A DNA stretch of 64,000 nt from Candidatus Saccharimonadales bacterium (GCA_035317825.1 DATHGB010000009.1:38910-102909), one strand, 5' to 3'; counted from the first letter of the stretch, positions 25,650-32,871 are shown. Translations and numbers: made by a program. The notes: generated by a model not told the origin, from the sequence alone.

Positions 25650-26254
25650 CATTTAAGAAAACGCATAGACTCGGCCTAATTCTTTCGTATATTACCGTGG
25701 GGTATAACGTAGTGGAAGGTATTGTGTCCGTTATTCTAGGAGCAATGACAGGCAGTATTGCGCTTGCCGGTTTTGGACTCGATAGCTTCATTGAGTCTAT
25801 GTCTGGTAGTGTTATGATCTGGCGACTTCGCAAGCACGGCAAGATTAGCGAGGAAGAGGAGGAGGAAGTAGAAGCGAAGGCTGCAACTCTCGTGGGTATC
25901 ACTTTCTTTATTCTCGCGGCCTACATTTTATTTGAGTCAGTAATGTCGTTAGTGACGCCCGAAGCCGTAGAGCCAAGCTTATTCGGTATTGTTATAGCTG
26001 TACTTTCACTTATTATCATGCCGGGACTTGCGTATTTAAAAAATAAAACTGGTAAGGCAATCGGTAGCCACAGTCTTGTGGCAGATTCTAAACAGACTCT
26101 CGTTTGTATTATGATGTCAGTCGCCCTTCTCGTTAGCCTCGGTGCCAACTATTTCTTTGGTATTTCGTGGCTTGATCCTATTGCAGGCTTGTTCTTTGTT
26201 GCTATTCTTATTAAAGAAGGTTACGTTGCCATTAAATATAAGGATCTTTGTTAA
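25646..26254 (+). CDS. Short CDF-superfamily cation transporter
   Basis: The 202-aa protein has five to six membrane helices and the CDF pattern: GFGLDSFIESMSG in helix 2, ADSKQTLVC in helix 5, an acidic EEEEEEVEAKA loop, and GLFFVAILIKEGY at the end. It lacks the cytoplasmic metal-binding domain of full-length CDF proteins. The helix-2 site is D-x3-E. It overlaps both neighbours by a few bases, so it is translated with the ArsR sensor and the next transporter. Confidence 0.83.
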   Translation: MTFKKTHRLGLILSYITVGYNVVEGIVSVILGAMTGSIALAGFGLDSFIESMSGSVMIWRLRKHGKISEEEEEEVEAKAATLVGITFFILAAYILFESVMSLVTPEAVEPSLFGIVIAVLSLIIMPGLAYLKNKTGKAIGSHSLVADSKQTLVCIMMSVALLVSLGANYFFGISWLDPIAGLFFVAILIKEGYVAIKYKDLC

Positions 26255-27144
26255 TGAGTCACGATCACGATGCAAGTCATAGCGAAAAAGGCATAAAGTT
26301 TGGTCTATTACTCAATACGGCGTATACAATTGTCGAGTTTGGCTTCGGTATTTTTACAGGAAGTCTTGCCCTTATTGCAGACGCCTCACGTAACTTAACT
26401 GACACTCTTACATTAACTATTTCATTTGTCGCTAATAAGATTGCTCGCCGTAAAGCAAATGATACAAAAACGTTTGGCTATGGCAGAGCTACAATATTAG
26501 CCGCGCTTCTAAACTCGGTGATCATGCTTGGCGTTGCGGCTTTTATTGTTTCAGAAGCCATTCAACGGCTCTCACACCCTCAAGAGGTAGAAGGCGGGAT
26601 CGTTGCCATGGTGGCGTTAGTCGGTATTGCCGTAAACGGGTCAATCGCATATATCCTATATAAACAGCGGAATGATTTGAACATGCGTAGTGCTTTTATT
26701 GATATGGCATTTGATGCTCTCTCGTCGCTCGGTGCGGTTATCGCTGGTCTCGTTATCCTTTTCACGGACATACAGTGGATAGATAGTGCGGTTGGTCTTT
26801 TGATCGCGGGATTGCTAGTTTACAATACGATAAAAATTATAAAAGAAGCTGTCGGAATACTACTTGAAGGCACGCCGAGAGGCGTTGAGATGAGCTTGGT
26901 TAGTGATGTCATCTTAAAAACTGAGGCTGTCCTGCGGGTAGATGATATGCACATATGGGCAATACGATCAGGTTACAATGCTTTAAGTTGTCATATTGCT
27001 ATTGATGAAGCGCAACTCATCAATAGCCGAAAAATTGTTGAAGAAGTAAAAACACGTTTATTGAAAGAGGCTAATATTCATCATGCGACCATTGAAGTCG
27101 AGCTTATGGAATGCGAAACGCATACTGAACACGAAAAACATTAA
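26254..27144 (+). CDS. CDF (CzcD-like) metal efflux transporter
   Basis: The 296-aa protein starts with a His-rich tail (SHDHDASH), then six helices and a C-terminal cytoplasmic domain with WAIRSG and a His-rich end. The usual helix-2 HxxxD reads R-N-L-T-D (ADASRNLTDT), and helix 5 reads D-M-A-F-D (FIDMAFDALSS), so two transport-site histidines are replaced. That could alter metal choice. ATG 26254 overlaps the previous stop. Regulated by the CmtR-like sensor, it likely exports Cd, Pb or Zn. Confidence 0.86.
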   Translation: MSHDHDASHSEKGIKFGLLLNTAYTIVEFGFGIFTGSLALIADASRNLTDTLTLTISFVANKIARRKANDTKTFGYGRATILAALLNSVIMLGVAAFIVSEAIQRLSHPQEVEGGIVAMVALVGIAVNGSIAYILYKQRNDLNMRSAFIDMAFDALSSLGAVIAGLVILFTDIQWIDSAVGLLIAGLLVYNTIKIIKEAVGILLEGTPRGVEMSLVSDVILKTEAVLRVDDMHIWAIRSGYNALSCHIAIDEAQLINSRKIVEEVKTRLLKEANIHHATIEVELMECETHTEHEKH

Positions 27145-27263
27145 GAAGAGTTTTCACCCTAGAACCAAAGTCTCATTTCTAGAGACACTATGGATACTGG
27201 CATATATGGCGTGTATTAGTTGGATACTCTATATCTCGTACGTGAATACTCATATATAAAGTT

Positions 27264-27599
27264 CTATAGCTGCCAGACTTCTGCGCTAACGGTCTTATTG
27301 CCGTAATTAGCAATATGTAACACTAACTCATAGTCCTCTCCATCATCAAGACGTGTCACTTGCGTAACAATTGCGTCTGGCTCTGGATCAGGGCTTATAT
27401 GTATTGCAAAACCTTTTGGTGGATTGTGGTCATTAAATGTACCAAGAGATACGCGTGGCTGTTCTTTCGACTTTACCTCGACCATACTAATCGGATATGC
27501 ATCATCTGGTGTACTTGTCGTAGAGTGCATAAACTGAGCCATCTCCAGTTTTGATCTTAAATCGGTTGATGATAAAGCTTTTTTTGATGTGTGCGACAC
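27264..27599 (-). CDS. Hypothetical protein
   Basis: Not recognised. The 111 aa read from GTG 27599 (MSHTSKKALSSTDLRSK), with beta-rich pattern (LVLHIANYGNKTVSAEVWQL). A later start is possible. The upstream DNA carries repeated CTACTAGTAC operators shared with the divergent XRE gene at 27742, so the two may be co-regulated. Confidence 0.55.
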   Translation of the reverse strand: MSHTSKKALSSTDLRSKLEMAQFMHSTTSTPDDAYPISMVEVKSKEQPRVSLGTFNDHNPPKGFAIHISPDPEPDAIVTQVTRLDDGEDYELVLHIANYGNKTVSAEVWQL

Positions 27600-27634
27600 T
27601 ATATACTTATCCTTCTTACAATTTCATTTTATAA

Positions 27635-27720
27635 GTAGTACTACTAGTACGACTTATATCTATAAATGAGTGTACAAGATTATCCTAACTATGACTAGTA
27701 GTCACTGTTACTACTAGTAC
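27635..27720. promoter_or_regulatory. Repeated ACTAGTAG/CTACTAGT operator-like sites
   Basis: ACTAGTAG (27694-27701) and CTACTAGT (27711-27718) are perfect inverses 9 nt apart. CTACTAGTAC occurs at 27641-27650 and again at 27711-27720. ACTAGTAG is repeated at 27981 before the next XRE gene. Such sets are typical of lysogeny-like switch operators. Confidence 0.6.
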
Positions 27721-27741
27721 CGATTGCATAATCTTAAATAA

Positions 27742-27972
27742 ATGAGTAGACCAAATCAAGAAGATAAGCACCTAGCAGCATTCGGTAAAAGAATAGCGGC
27801 AATTCGTCGTGCACAAAAGTTGACGCAAGAGCAGCTTGCCGATAGAACTTCACTTGCAGCTGATACGATCAGTGCGATAGAACAGGGAAGACGTTGGGCA
27901 AGGCTAACTACACTTCATACCCTTGCAAAAGGATTAGGCGTTAAAGTGGATGAATTATTTAAGGGTCTATAG
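27742..27972 (+). CDS. XRE-family HTH regulator
   Basis: This 76-aa protein is a bare helix-turn-helix: FGKRIAAIRRAQKLTQEQLADRT followed by the recognition helix AADTISAIEQG (split here), ending ALAKGLGVKVDELF. TGCATAAT ends 9 nt before ATG 27742, suggesting a leaderless transcript. It is divergent from the gene at 27264 and flanked by ACTAGTAG repeats. Its small size and operators suggest control of element genes. Confidence 0.88.
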   Translation: MSRPNQEDKHLAAFGKRIAAIRRAQKLTQEQLADRTSLAADTISAIEQGRRWARLTTLHTLAKGLGVKVDELFKGL

Positions 27973-27980
27973 ATAGGCTA

Positions 27981-27998
27981 ACTAGTAGCACTTCTAGC
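27981..27998. promoter_or_regulatory. ACTAGTAG half-site plus CTAG before second XRE gene
   Basis: ACTAGTAG at 27981-27988 and a nearby TTCTAG in the leader of the gene at 28049 repeat the motif of the upstream operator, suggesting that one of the two XRE proteins binds both promoters. Confidence 0.45.
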
Positions 27999-28048
27999 AT
28001 CGTGATAAAATATACATACACGGATAGCGTAAACAGAAAATAATCAGT

Positions 28049-28255
28049 ATGGCTAAAGCAAAACAATCACATGAAATTTTATATGAAGCCCGTCATGAAA
28101 TGGCTTTAACTCAAGTTATAGTCGCAAAAAAAGCTGGCATAAGCACAAATACTTACGCCAGGATTGAACGTGGAGAACAGCAGCCAACTGTTTCAACCTT
28201 ACGAAAGTTATCTAAAGTTCTTAACGTGAGTTTATCTAAGCTACTAGAGGCTTAG
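28049..28255 (+). CDS. XRE-family HTH regulator (68 aa)
   Basis: A minimal Cro/C1-type HTH: ILYEARHEMALTQVIVAKKAG, then ISTNTYARIERGEQQP and LRKLSKVLNVSLSKLL. It resembles the SinR/Xre class of 65-75 residues. Starts at ATG 28049. The 76-nt gap to the previous XRE gene holds an ACTAGTAG site. Two small XRE proteins in a row resemble a cI/cro-like pair, or a regulator and antagonist. Confidence 0.88.
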   Translation: MAKAKQSHEILYEARHEMALTQVIVAKKAGISTNTYARIERGEQQPTVSTLRKLSKVLNVSLSKLLEA

Positions 28256-28279
28256 CCTTAATATTGTCACCATCTGCTA

Positions 28280-28771
28280 TTAGGCTGCTATTTCTAGATG
28301 CTTATCGAGCTTTATAAAACTTATCATTTGCGCTGCTAATTGTTCAGATTCAATTCGACGCATTACTTCACAACTATCATTCTGCGAAAGGATGTTTAAG
28401 CTTCCTTCCCATAATATCTCTCTATCTATAATTGCGAGCTTTCTATGGTGACCGCCCGTAAATAAAATGGAAACACCAGCACCTTGCAACAAATCTATAG
28501 AAAGTTCTGCTTCTCGTTGCATGTGACCTTCTTGTTCGAGAGGATCGCGGGTGTTAACTATAATCTTTAACCCATGTCTTTTTAACTTTGCGAGAGCAGG
28601 AAGAATCATTGAAACACGTCGCGTAGTCAAAAATGGACTTTCGATGATGACTTCTTTTTTGCTTCGAGATAAATCTTTTATGAAACCATCATAGAATGTT
28701 GCATTGTCGAAAAGTTGAGAAGCAGCTAGATTAGAGTCTTGAGACTTATTTCGTCGAAGATTGCGAAACAT
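28280..28771 (-). CDS. Single-HKD phospholipase D-like nuclease
   Basis: From ATG 28771 (GGAGG six nt upstream) the protein has 163 aa. The HKD motif is HHRKLAIID, with H-x-K-x4-D intact, followed by WEGSLN as the usual GSxN motif. One HKD per chain implies a dimer, as in bacterial Nuc-type endonucleases and DpdK-like proteins. In the circular element this gene would come right after the recombinase and small att-spanning gene. It may process DNA or act in defence. A longer start (28786) is possible but poorly spaced. Confidence 0.78.
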   Translation of the reverse strand: MFRNLRRNKSQDSNLAASQLFDNATFYDGFIKDLSRSKKEVIIESPFLTTRRVSMILPALAKLKRHGLKIIVNTRDPLEQEGHMQREAELSIDLLQGAGVSILFTGGHHRKLAIIDREILWEGSLNILSQNDSCEVMRRIESEQLAAQMISFIKLDKHLEIAA

Positions 28772-28835
28772 CGTCATCCTCCTCATCTAGCAATTTTCGT
28801 ATCTCTAAAATATCCGATCCCTGTTTGGGTTCTTC

Positions 28836-28870
28836 AAAAGTTCTATTCCAGAACCTTCTCCCCAGCCATG
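28836..28870. repeat. attR-like site, right copy of the 35-nt direct repeat
   Basis: Matches 5092-5126 at 32 of 35 positions. Its right edge CCAGCCATG continues into 28871-28880 AGATTATTAC, a sequence that recurs at 30534-30552, so the site is a hybrid of two families. Confidence 0.75.
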
Positions 28871-28892
28871 AGATTATTACAGATACGAGAAT

Positions 28893-28911
28893 TCCCAGCG
28901 ATGGGAGTTTT
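28893..28911 (+). terminator. Hairpin with T-run beside attR
   Basis: TCCCA-GCGA-TGGGA at 28893-28906 followed by GTTTTTG. Short stem, moderate support. Confidence 0.4.
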
Positions 28912-29014
28912 TGATTTCATTTATAGTTCCTACCTCTATTAATAAGGGTTCGAATCCCACATACCTTCTTCGACGACTGATGCAGAAGGTAATTTGCCTT
29001 ATAGTTAAAATAGT

Positions 29015-29308
29015 ATGAAAATTAGAGAGAACCCAAGAATACTAGACTCGAAAAAGAAGTTAGTTAGTCTATGGTAACTTGCACTATCTGAACGGAATCA
29101 AAATAAAAAGATTCAAGAACGTGTAGCTACAGAGGTAGCTCGACATACGGGAGTAGTGGAATTTGAGCATACTGAGGAGGACGCTTATCAAGCTATGGTA
29201 TTGCAATTTTTATGGATGGATCATATGGACCAAAGTCATCCCGATCAAGACGAAGAATGGGATAGATTAGCTGACATGCTACATAAACTTCCAGAGTATA
29301 AAAATTAA
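29015..29308 (+). pseudogene. Broken small gene with one in-frame TAA
   Basis: ATG 29015 opens MKIRENPRILDSKKKLVSLW and stops at TAA 29075-29077. The same frame continues without interruption to TAA 29306-29308 with protein-like, acidic sequence (EVARHTGVVEFEHTEEDAYQ and later HPDQDEEWDRLADMLHKL). No alternative start close to the stop explains the downstream part. TAAAAT just upstream could be its -10. It reads as one gene inactivated by a single nonsense change, function unknown. Confidence 0.6.
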
Positions 29309-29335
29309 AATCGAAGCTTGCTGATATAGAGCAAT

Positions 29336-29635
29336 TTATAGAACCCGAATCTTCTGAGCTAATTCGTGAGTTAGCTCACTGGCATTATTTGGAGATGTTT
29401 CTAATTCTCCCGCAATGGTCATGATCTCTGCGAGAGGGTCGTCATCTTGAAGAGATCTTGCGTAATCAGTAGCCATCATGCCCGCGATAGTGTATGCAAT
29501 TTGGGGAGTTAATTCTGGATTATCAGCTAGGATAGACAGCAAACTTTTTAAGTATAACGTCAACTCTGATCGCAGTGCAGCTGCGTCATGATTTTCATAT
29601 AGATTATCGTATATTATTTTAGTTGCTTCATTCAT
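29336..29635 (-). CDS. Hypothetical small helical protein
   Basis: Not recognised. The 99-aa product is nearly all helix (AALRSELTLYLKSLLSILAD and a second half ending AQKIRVL) and acidic. It starts at ATG 29635. It is convergent with the broken gene at 29015, in the region between two att-like cores. Confidence 0.55.
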   Translation of the reverse strand: MNEATKIIYDNLYENHDAAALRSELTLYLKSLLSILADNPELTPQIAYTIAGMMATDYARSLQDDDPLAEIMTIAGELETSPNNASELTHELAQKIRVL

Positions 29636-29757
29636 TATTGTAATAGTAACACTCTAAAGTAAAAAACGGACAGTTTTTCCAACCGCTGGCTTGCGGAGGT
29701 AGTCGTGTCCAGGACTTGTCGATGTTTACCCGTTAGGGCATGTGACCGGCCTTGACG

Positions 29758-30084
29758 TCAGTCGACGTCGTACTCGCTGCCCTCGACATCACGGGCGTAG
29801 AGGTAGTCGGTCGTGCCGTCGGGGTTGTCCTTGTGCTTGACGTGACCGTGGGCGGCTCCATCCTCCTTGCCGGAGTTGAAGTACGTGTTGGTCACGGTCG
29901 GGTCATCGCGCTGGGGCTTGTCCTGGAAGGACGTGGAGTTCATCGTTCCACCACTCGAACGTGGCGGTCGGGGCTCCCGACGCTTCTTCGGCCTGCCACC
30001 GTAGAACTCGGGGTGAGCGGCGCGCCCACCGTGCTCGTCAGCCCAGGCCTCGTTTCGCGCGTTGTTCTCTGCTGACCACAACAT
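29758..30084 (-). CDS. GC-rich foreign hypothetical protein
   Basis: The 108-aa frame runs from ATG 30084 (GAGGAG directly before it) to TGA or TAG near 29758. The sequence is rich in Gly, Asp, Arg and Pro (GGRPKKRREPRPPRSSGG, DNPDGTTDYLYARDVEG). Base composition around 29.7-30.1 kb is clearly more GC-rich than either side, in third codon positions too, suggesting recent transfer from a high-GC organism, perhaps an actinobacterium. No family recognised. An opposite-strand frame of 107 aa is less protein-like. Confidence 0.5.
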   Translation of the reverse strand: MLWSAENNARNEAWADEHGGRAAHPEFYGGRPKKRREPRPPRSSGGTMNSTSFQDKPQRDDPTVTNTYFNSGKEDGAAHGHVKHKDNPDGTTDYLYARDVEGSEYDVD

Positions 30085-30409
30085 CTCCTCAAATAGAGGA
30101 CGTATCTGCCAGAATTGCGCAGATAGGCGAGCAGGACTGCTCTAACCTATATTAAGGTATATAATACATCACTCTGATCTGTCAATATAAAATTGCGTAT
30201 TAATAAACTATGTTTCTATGTAAATAAAGTTATTGAGCATTATTCAGAAGTCGGACAATTGTAATATGTTTGGAATAAGATGCCGCGTGAATTTAATACT
30301 CCAGAAGAGCTATGTACAGCTCAAGTAGTCTATTCGGATTATTACAGGCTGCCTGATTCTTCGAAACTGATATAGACAATTATAGTCGTGGCTCGCTTTG
30401 AATAGGGTT
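30085..30409. other. AT-rich interval with gene debris
   Basis: No convincing gene. A 31-codon frame at 30280-30375 (starts MPREFNTPEELC) may be the start of a lost gene. Composition returns to AT-rich right after the foreign fragment. Confidence 0.4.
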
Positions 30410-30541
30410 TTAATCATAGTAATCCTCGACGAGGATAACTCGGTCTTTATGATACACAAAACCCAACTTATCTAATCGCTTTGCAACTAGGATGAAATCA
30501 TCTATCGAGGGGTGCCAGTTGAGAGACTTACCGCCAGCCAT
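30410..30541 (-). CDS. Possible 43-aa protein starting in the att-like core
   Basis: ATG 30541 lies inside the CCAGCCATG core. The frame reads MAGGKSLNWHPSID, then DFILVAKRLDKLGFVYHKD and ends EDYYD. It looks protein-like, with a basic-hydrophobic helix, but has no ribosome site and may be the 5' end of a gene interrupted by integration. Confidence 0.35.
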   Translation of the reverse strand: MAGGKSLNWHPSIDDFILVAKRLDKLGFVYHKDRVILVEDYYD

Positions 30542-30552
30542 GAGATTATTAC
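30534..30552. repeat. Third att-like core (shared with 28862-28880)
   Basis: CCAGCCATGAGATTATTAC is identical at 28862-28880 and here (19 nt), with flanking bases differing. It is followed by a terminator hairpin, as at the other cores. Confidence 0.6.
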
Positions 30553-30558
30553 TGAGGT

Positions 30559-30591
30559 AAAGACGTTTGAATTTCAACGTCTTTATTTTTT
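30559..30591 (+). terminator. Hairpin and T-run after third core
   Basis: AAAGACGTT (30559-30567) and AACGTCTTT (30576-30584) pair perfectly, followed by ATTTTTT. Confidence 0.65.
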
Positions 30592-30761
30592 ACTTTGTTT
30601 TCCTTATCTGGTGGATAGGTTCGAATCCCCGCCCCAACATACTGAACCATTAATCTGCAATTTCAGAAGTACGTCCTCTAAAATCAGGCTGTAGCATAAG
30701 TTCTTTCTGACTGATAAAATAACAGTTGTAAACACAAATAAAGAATGTGGGAGATAGTAAA

Positions 30762-31304
30762 ATGGGAAAAGTTATTATTCATGCGACCATAACACTTGAT
30801 GGCTTTATGGCCGATACTAACGGAGGTGTTGACTGGATGTTCGGCTTTTCATCTGTGGACGAAGATGAAGAGGCCGTCAGTAAAGTCATGGAAGAATTAG
30901 GCGCCGTAGTCGGTGGCGCGAACAAGACACAGACTATCGAAGAAGGTGAAGAACCTTATGGTGGTATGCTGAAGATTCCGGTATACGAAATGACCCATGA
31001 GGCGCATGAACCGGTTAAAAGAGACGGCGTAACCTATACTTTTATCGTTGATGACATTACGCACGCAGTCGAAGCGGCCAAAGCCGCCGCCGGTGATAAG
31101 AGCGTAGCGCTTTTGGGAGGTAGCATCTCTCGGCAATGCCTAAAGCTTGGCCTAGTAGATGAAATCCAATTACACGTAGTACCTCTGCTGCTGGGTGACG
31201 GTATTTCATTATTTGGCGGGCTCGGAGAGCGTATTAAGTTGGAGCGGCTAGAAACAGCGGCCTTTGCGAGCGAAACCCACCTACGATACCGCGTCGTTAA
31301 GTAA
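30762..31304 (+). CDS. Dihydrofolate reductase/RibD C-terminal-like reductase
   Basis: From ATG 30762 (GGGAG 8 nt upstream) the 180-aa protein has the RibD_C fold signature: ITLDGFMADTNGGVDW at the start, AAGDKSVALLGGSISRQCL (Rossmann-like NADPH site, split) and LVDEIQLHVVPLLLGDGISLF. Such stand-alone proteins reduce pterin- or nitro-type substrates and are common cargo. The physiological substrate is unknown. It is one of two paralogues in this unit (the other at 31483), convergent across a palindromic terminator. Confidence 0.87.
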   Translation: MGKVIIHATITLDGFMADTNGGVDWMFGFSSVDEDEEAVSKVMEELGAVVGGANKTQTIEEGEEPYGGMLKIPVYEMTHEAHEPVKRDGVTYTFIVDDITHAVEAAKAAAGDKSVALLGGSISRQCLKLGLVDEIQLHVVPLLLGDGISLFGGLGERIKLERLETAAFASETHLRYRVVK

Positions 31305-31389
31305 TTGCAACTTCTGATATGTCAGGAGCAGGCTCGGCCGAATGGTGCTCCAATTTCGGACTATATGACCAGCCAAGATTATTCAATGA

Positions 31390-31419
31390 AAAAAGATGTC
31401 CAAATTTGGACATCTTTTT
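31390..31419. terminator. Bidirectional palindromic terminator
   Basis: GATGTCCAAA and TTTGGACATC form a perfect palindrome flanked by A-run and T-run, so it can end transcripts from both converging reductase genes. Confidence 0.8.
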
Positions 31420-31482
31420 GTTATTCGTGTTCTTGTAACTTCAGGATGAATGCCCGCTATTGCGCGTAGGATATTGACGGCC

Positions 31483-32088
31483 TTACGTCTTGTTCTTTAA
31501 GACCTCATAACGAATGTGCGTTACGAGACTTGTGCCACCAATCTCAATAGGTTTTAATCTAAGATCGGATATACCTTCAAATAATCGTGCTCCGGCACCG
31601 ATTGTAGCAGGTACAATATGAAGCCATAGTTCATCAATAAAATGTGCAGCTAAATACTGATTAACGGTATTCGCACCCCCAGCAACTGCAACATTTTTAT
31701 CTCCCGCAGCCTCTTTGGCTTGTCGAAGTGCTGATGCAATACCATCAGTTATGAAAATAAACTTAGTATCGCCTTCCATACTAATCGGTTCACGTGGCTC
31801 TTCGGACAGGACAAATACCGAGGCATGATACGGAGGATTATCGCCCCACCAACCTTTCCAATCGGCATCACTGCGTTTTTCTTTCGGCCCAAACATGTTG
31901 CTACCCATAATAAACGCGCCCGCATCCATAAGTCCGTCTAGCGCGGCTTTATGTTGACTGCCTTCCTTAAACATCCACTCATGAAGTAGGTTATCGGGAA
32001 TATTACCAAAAGGCTTTTCAAAACTCTGATCGAGGCCCGCAACAAATCCGTCTAAGGACATTGTCATCCCACAAGTCACTTTACTCAT
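31483..32088 (-). CDS. Dihydrofolate reductase/RibD C-terminal-like reductase
   Basis: This 201-aa paralogue of the gene at 30762 has MTMSLDGFVAGLDQS, a GAFIMGSNMFGP segment, AAGDKNVAVAGGANTVNQYL (NADPH loop, split) and FIDELWLHIVPATIGAGARLF. ATG 32088 is preceded by GGAGG. Convergent with the first copy. It belongs to the yybP/yajC-type 'dihydrofolate reductase family' of unknown substrate. Confidence 0.88.
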   Translation of the reverse strand: MSKVTCGMTMSLDGFVAGLDQSFEKPFGNIPDNLLHEWMFKEGSQHKAALDGLMDAGAFIMGSNMFGPKEKRSDADWKGWWGDNPPYHASVFVLSEEPREPISMEGDTKFIFITDGIASALRQAKEAAGDKNVAVAGGANTVNQYLAAHFIDELWLHIVPATIGAGARLFEGISDLRLKPIEIGGTSLVTHIRYEVLKNKT

Positions 32089-32267
32089 CTTAACCTCCTG
32101 TTTGATAGCTATATAGATACATTATACCAGCTGCACAGAGGGAAGTTCGGATCGAAGCGCCGAGGGAGGTTTAAGTTATTTTCTGTATAGCTCTGGTGAA
32201 TTCTATCACCATCCTCGTTGAAGGTTTTATTTCGTCATCGCTAAAGGTAAATTAACGAACTTCCTCT

Positions 32268-32276
32268 CCAGCCATG
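32268..32276. repeat. Fourth att-like core CCAGCCATG
   Basis: The same 9-nt core as at 5118, 28862 and 30534, again followed within about 10 nt by a strong terminator hairpin. Match length is short, so support is moderate. Confidence 0.4.
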
Positions 32277-32280
32277 AAAA

Positions 32281-32313
32281 AATCCTGAGATCACATAGAT
32301 CTCAGGATTTTTT
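32281..32313. terminator. Terminator hairpin after fourth core
   Basis: AATCCTGAGATC (32281-32292) pairs with GATCTCAGGATT (32298-32309), followed by TTTT; the opposite side has an A-run, so it may act in both directions. Confidence 0.75.
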
Positions 32314-32389
32314 CTAGTTTATGCCATAATATGAATATGACAACACTAAAAACTATTAAAGCTCTTGATGGATTTGATCTTACCTGGCT

Positions 32390-32839
32390 TTAGAGATTAT
32401 TATTTTTCACCGTATTGTACTTTTGTTGCTGACATTGATGACAATAACCTAAAAGCTCAAGCTGGTGGGAGGTCATAACAAAGCCGCTTGTTTGACCAAG
32501 CTTTTCAATAAGTTTCTCAATCCCTTCCTCTTCTTTAATAGCGACCACGCGGCCACAGCCGATGCAGCTTATATGGTGGTGGTGCTCTAGAAAGATATCA
32601 CTTAGCTCTAGCTTGTATTTCCAGCCAATATTAATCCGTCTTGCAATTCCGAGCTTCTCGTAAAGCTCAATGACCCGATAGACGCTAACTCGATCAATCT
32701 CTTTGGCAGACGCTGCCACCAAACCAGCGATAGTCATAGGCTCACTATCATGGAGTAGCTTAAAAATAAGCAGCCGAGCAGCGGTGATCTTATAGTGATT
32801 ATCTTCTAATATCTTCCGCAGAAGTTTTTCTTCTTTCAT
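32390..32839 (-). CDS. Fur-family metalloregulator (Fur/Zur type)
   Basis: The 149-aa protein has the Fur winged helix (KITAARLLIFKLLHDSEPMT, RVSVYRVIELYEKLGI), the His-rich metal site EHHHHISCIGCG and a C-terminal CHQC pair, giving CxxC...CxxC for a structural zinc. This is most like Zur or Fur. It faces the PLP-enzyme operon across an 85-nt gap holding a perfect palindrome (32845-32861), its likely operator. Whether it senses Zn or Fe cannot be told. Confidence 0.9.
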   Translation of the reverse strand: MKEEKLLRKILEDNHYKITAARLLIFKLLHDSEPMTIAGLVAASAKEIDRVSVYRVIELYEKLGIARRINIGWKYKLELSDIFLEHHHHISCIGCGRVVAIKEEEGIEKLIEKLGQTSGFVMTSHQLELLGYCHQCQQQKYNTVKNNNL

Positions 32840-32844
32840 GTAGC

Positions 32845-32861
32845 ATTAGTGTAACACTAAT
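32845..32861. promoter_or_regulatory. Perfect palindrome, probable Fur/Zur box
   Basis: ATTAGTGT-A-ACACTAAT is a perfect 8-1-8 inverted repeat just ahead of the Fur gene start (32839) and upstream of the divergent promoter, so one site could control both directions. Confidence 0.7.
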
Positions 32862-32871
32862 TGCAACAAAA

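Larger units (their letters stand above)
5092..28870. mobile_element. Integrative (conjugative-type) element with serine recombinase and type IV secretion genes
   Basis: The 35-nt direct repeats at both ends, a large serine recombinase at the left end, a replication-relaxation-like protein, and VirB4, VirD4-like, PrgI and pilin genes together mark an integrated conjugative-type element of about 23.8 kb. Cargo includes a TIR-like protein, a methyltransferase, an envelope/metal cluster and CDF metal transporters. No clear relaxase was recognised, so self-transfer is not proven. An open frame spans the predicted circular junction, which supports the chosen ends. Confidence 0.75.
32089..32389. 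other. Non-coding stretch with fourth att-like core
   Basis: Holds CCAGCCATG (32268-32276), then a 12-bp hairpin (32281-32309) with T-run. A 21-codon frame from 32331 (MNMTTLKTIKALDGFDLTWL) could be a relic. Nothing else coding is visible. Confidence 0.5.

Noticed and set aside
28922..28950. tRNA-like T-arm GGTTCGAATCC near 28928 and again near 30608
   Set aside because: The motif is present but no acceptor or anticodon stems pair; at most these are tRNA 3' remnants.
29752..30075. Plus-strand 107-codon frame over the GC-rich insert
   Set aside because: Val/Leu/Gly monotony is typical of the antisense of a GC-rich gene; the minus frame has better composition and a purine-rich leader.
30280..30375. 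31-codon frame
   Set aside because: Possible 5' remnant only; no downstream continuation.
32331..32393. 21-codon frame after the fourth att core
   Set aside because: Too short to support, ends inside the Fur gene, no homologue recalled.
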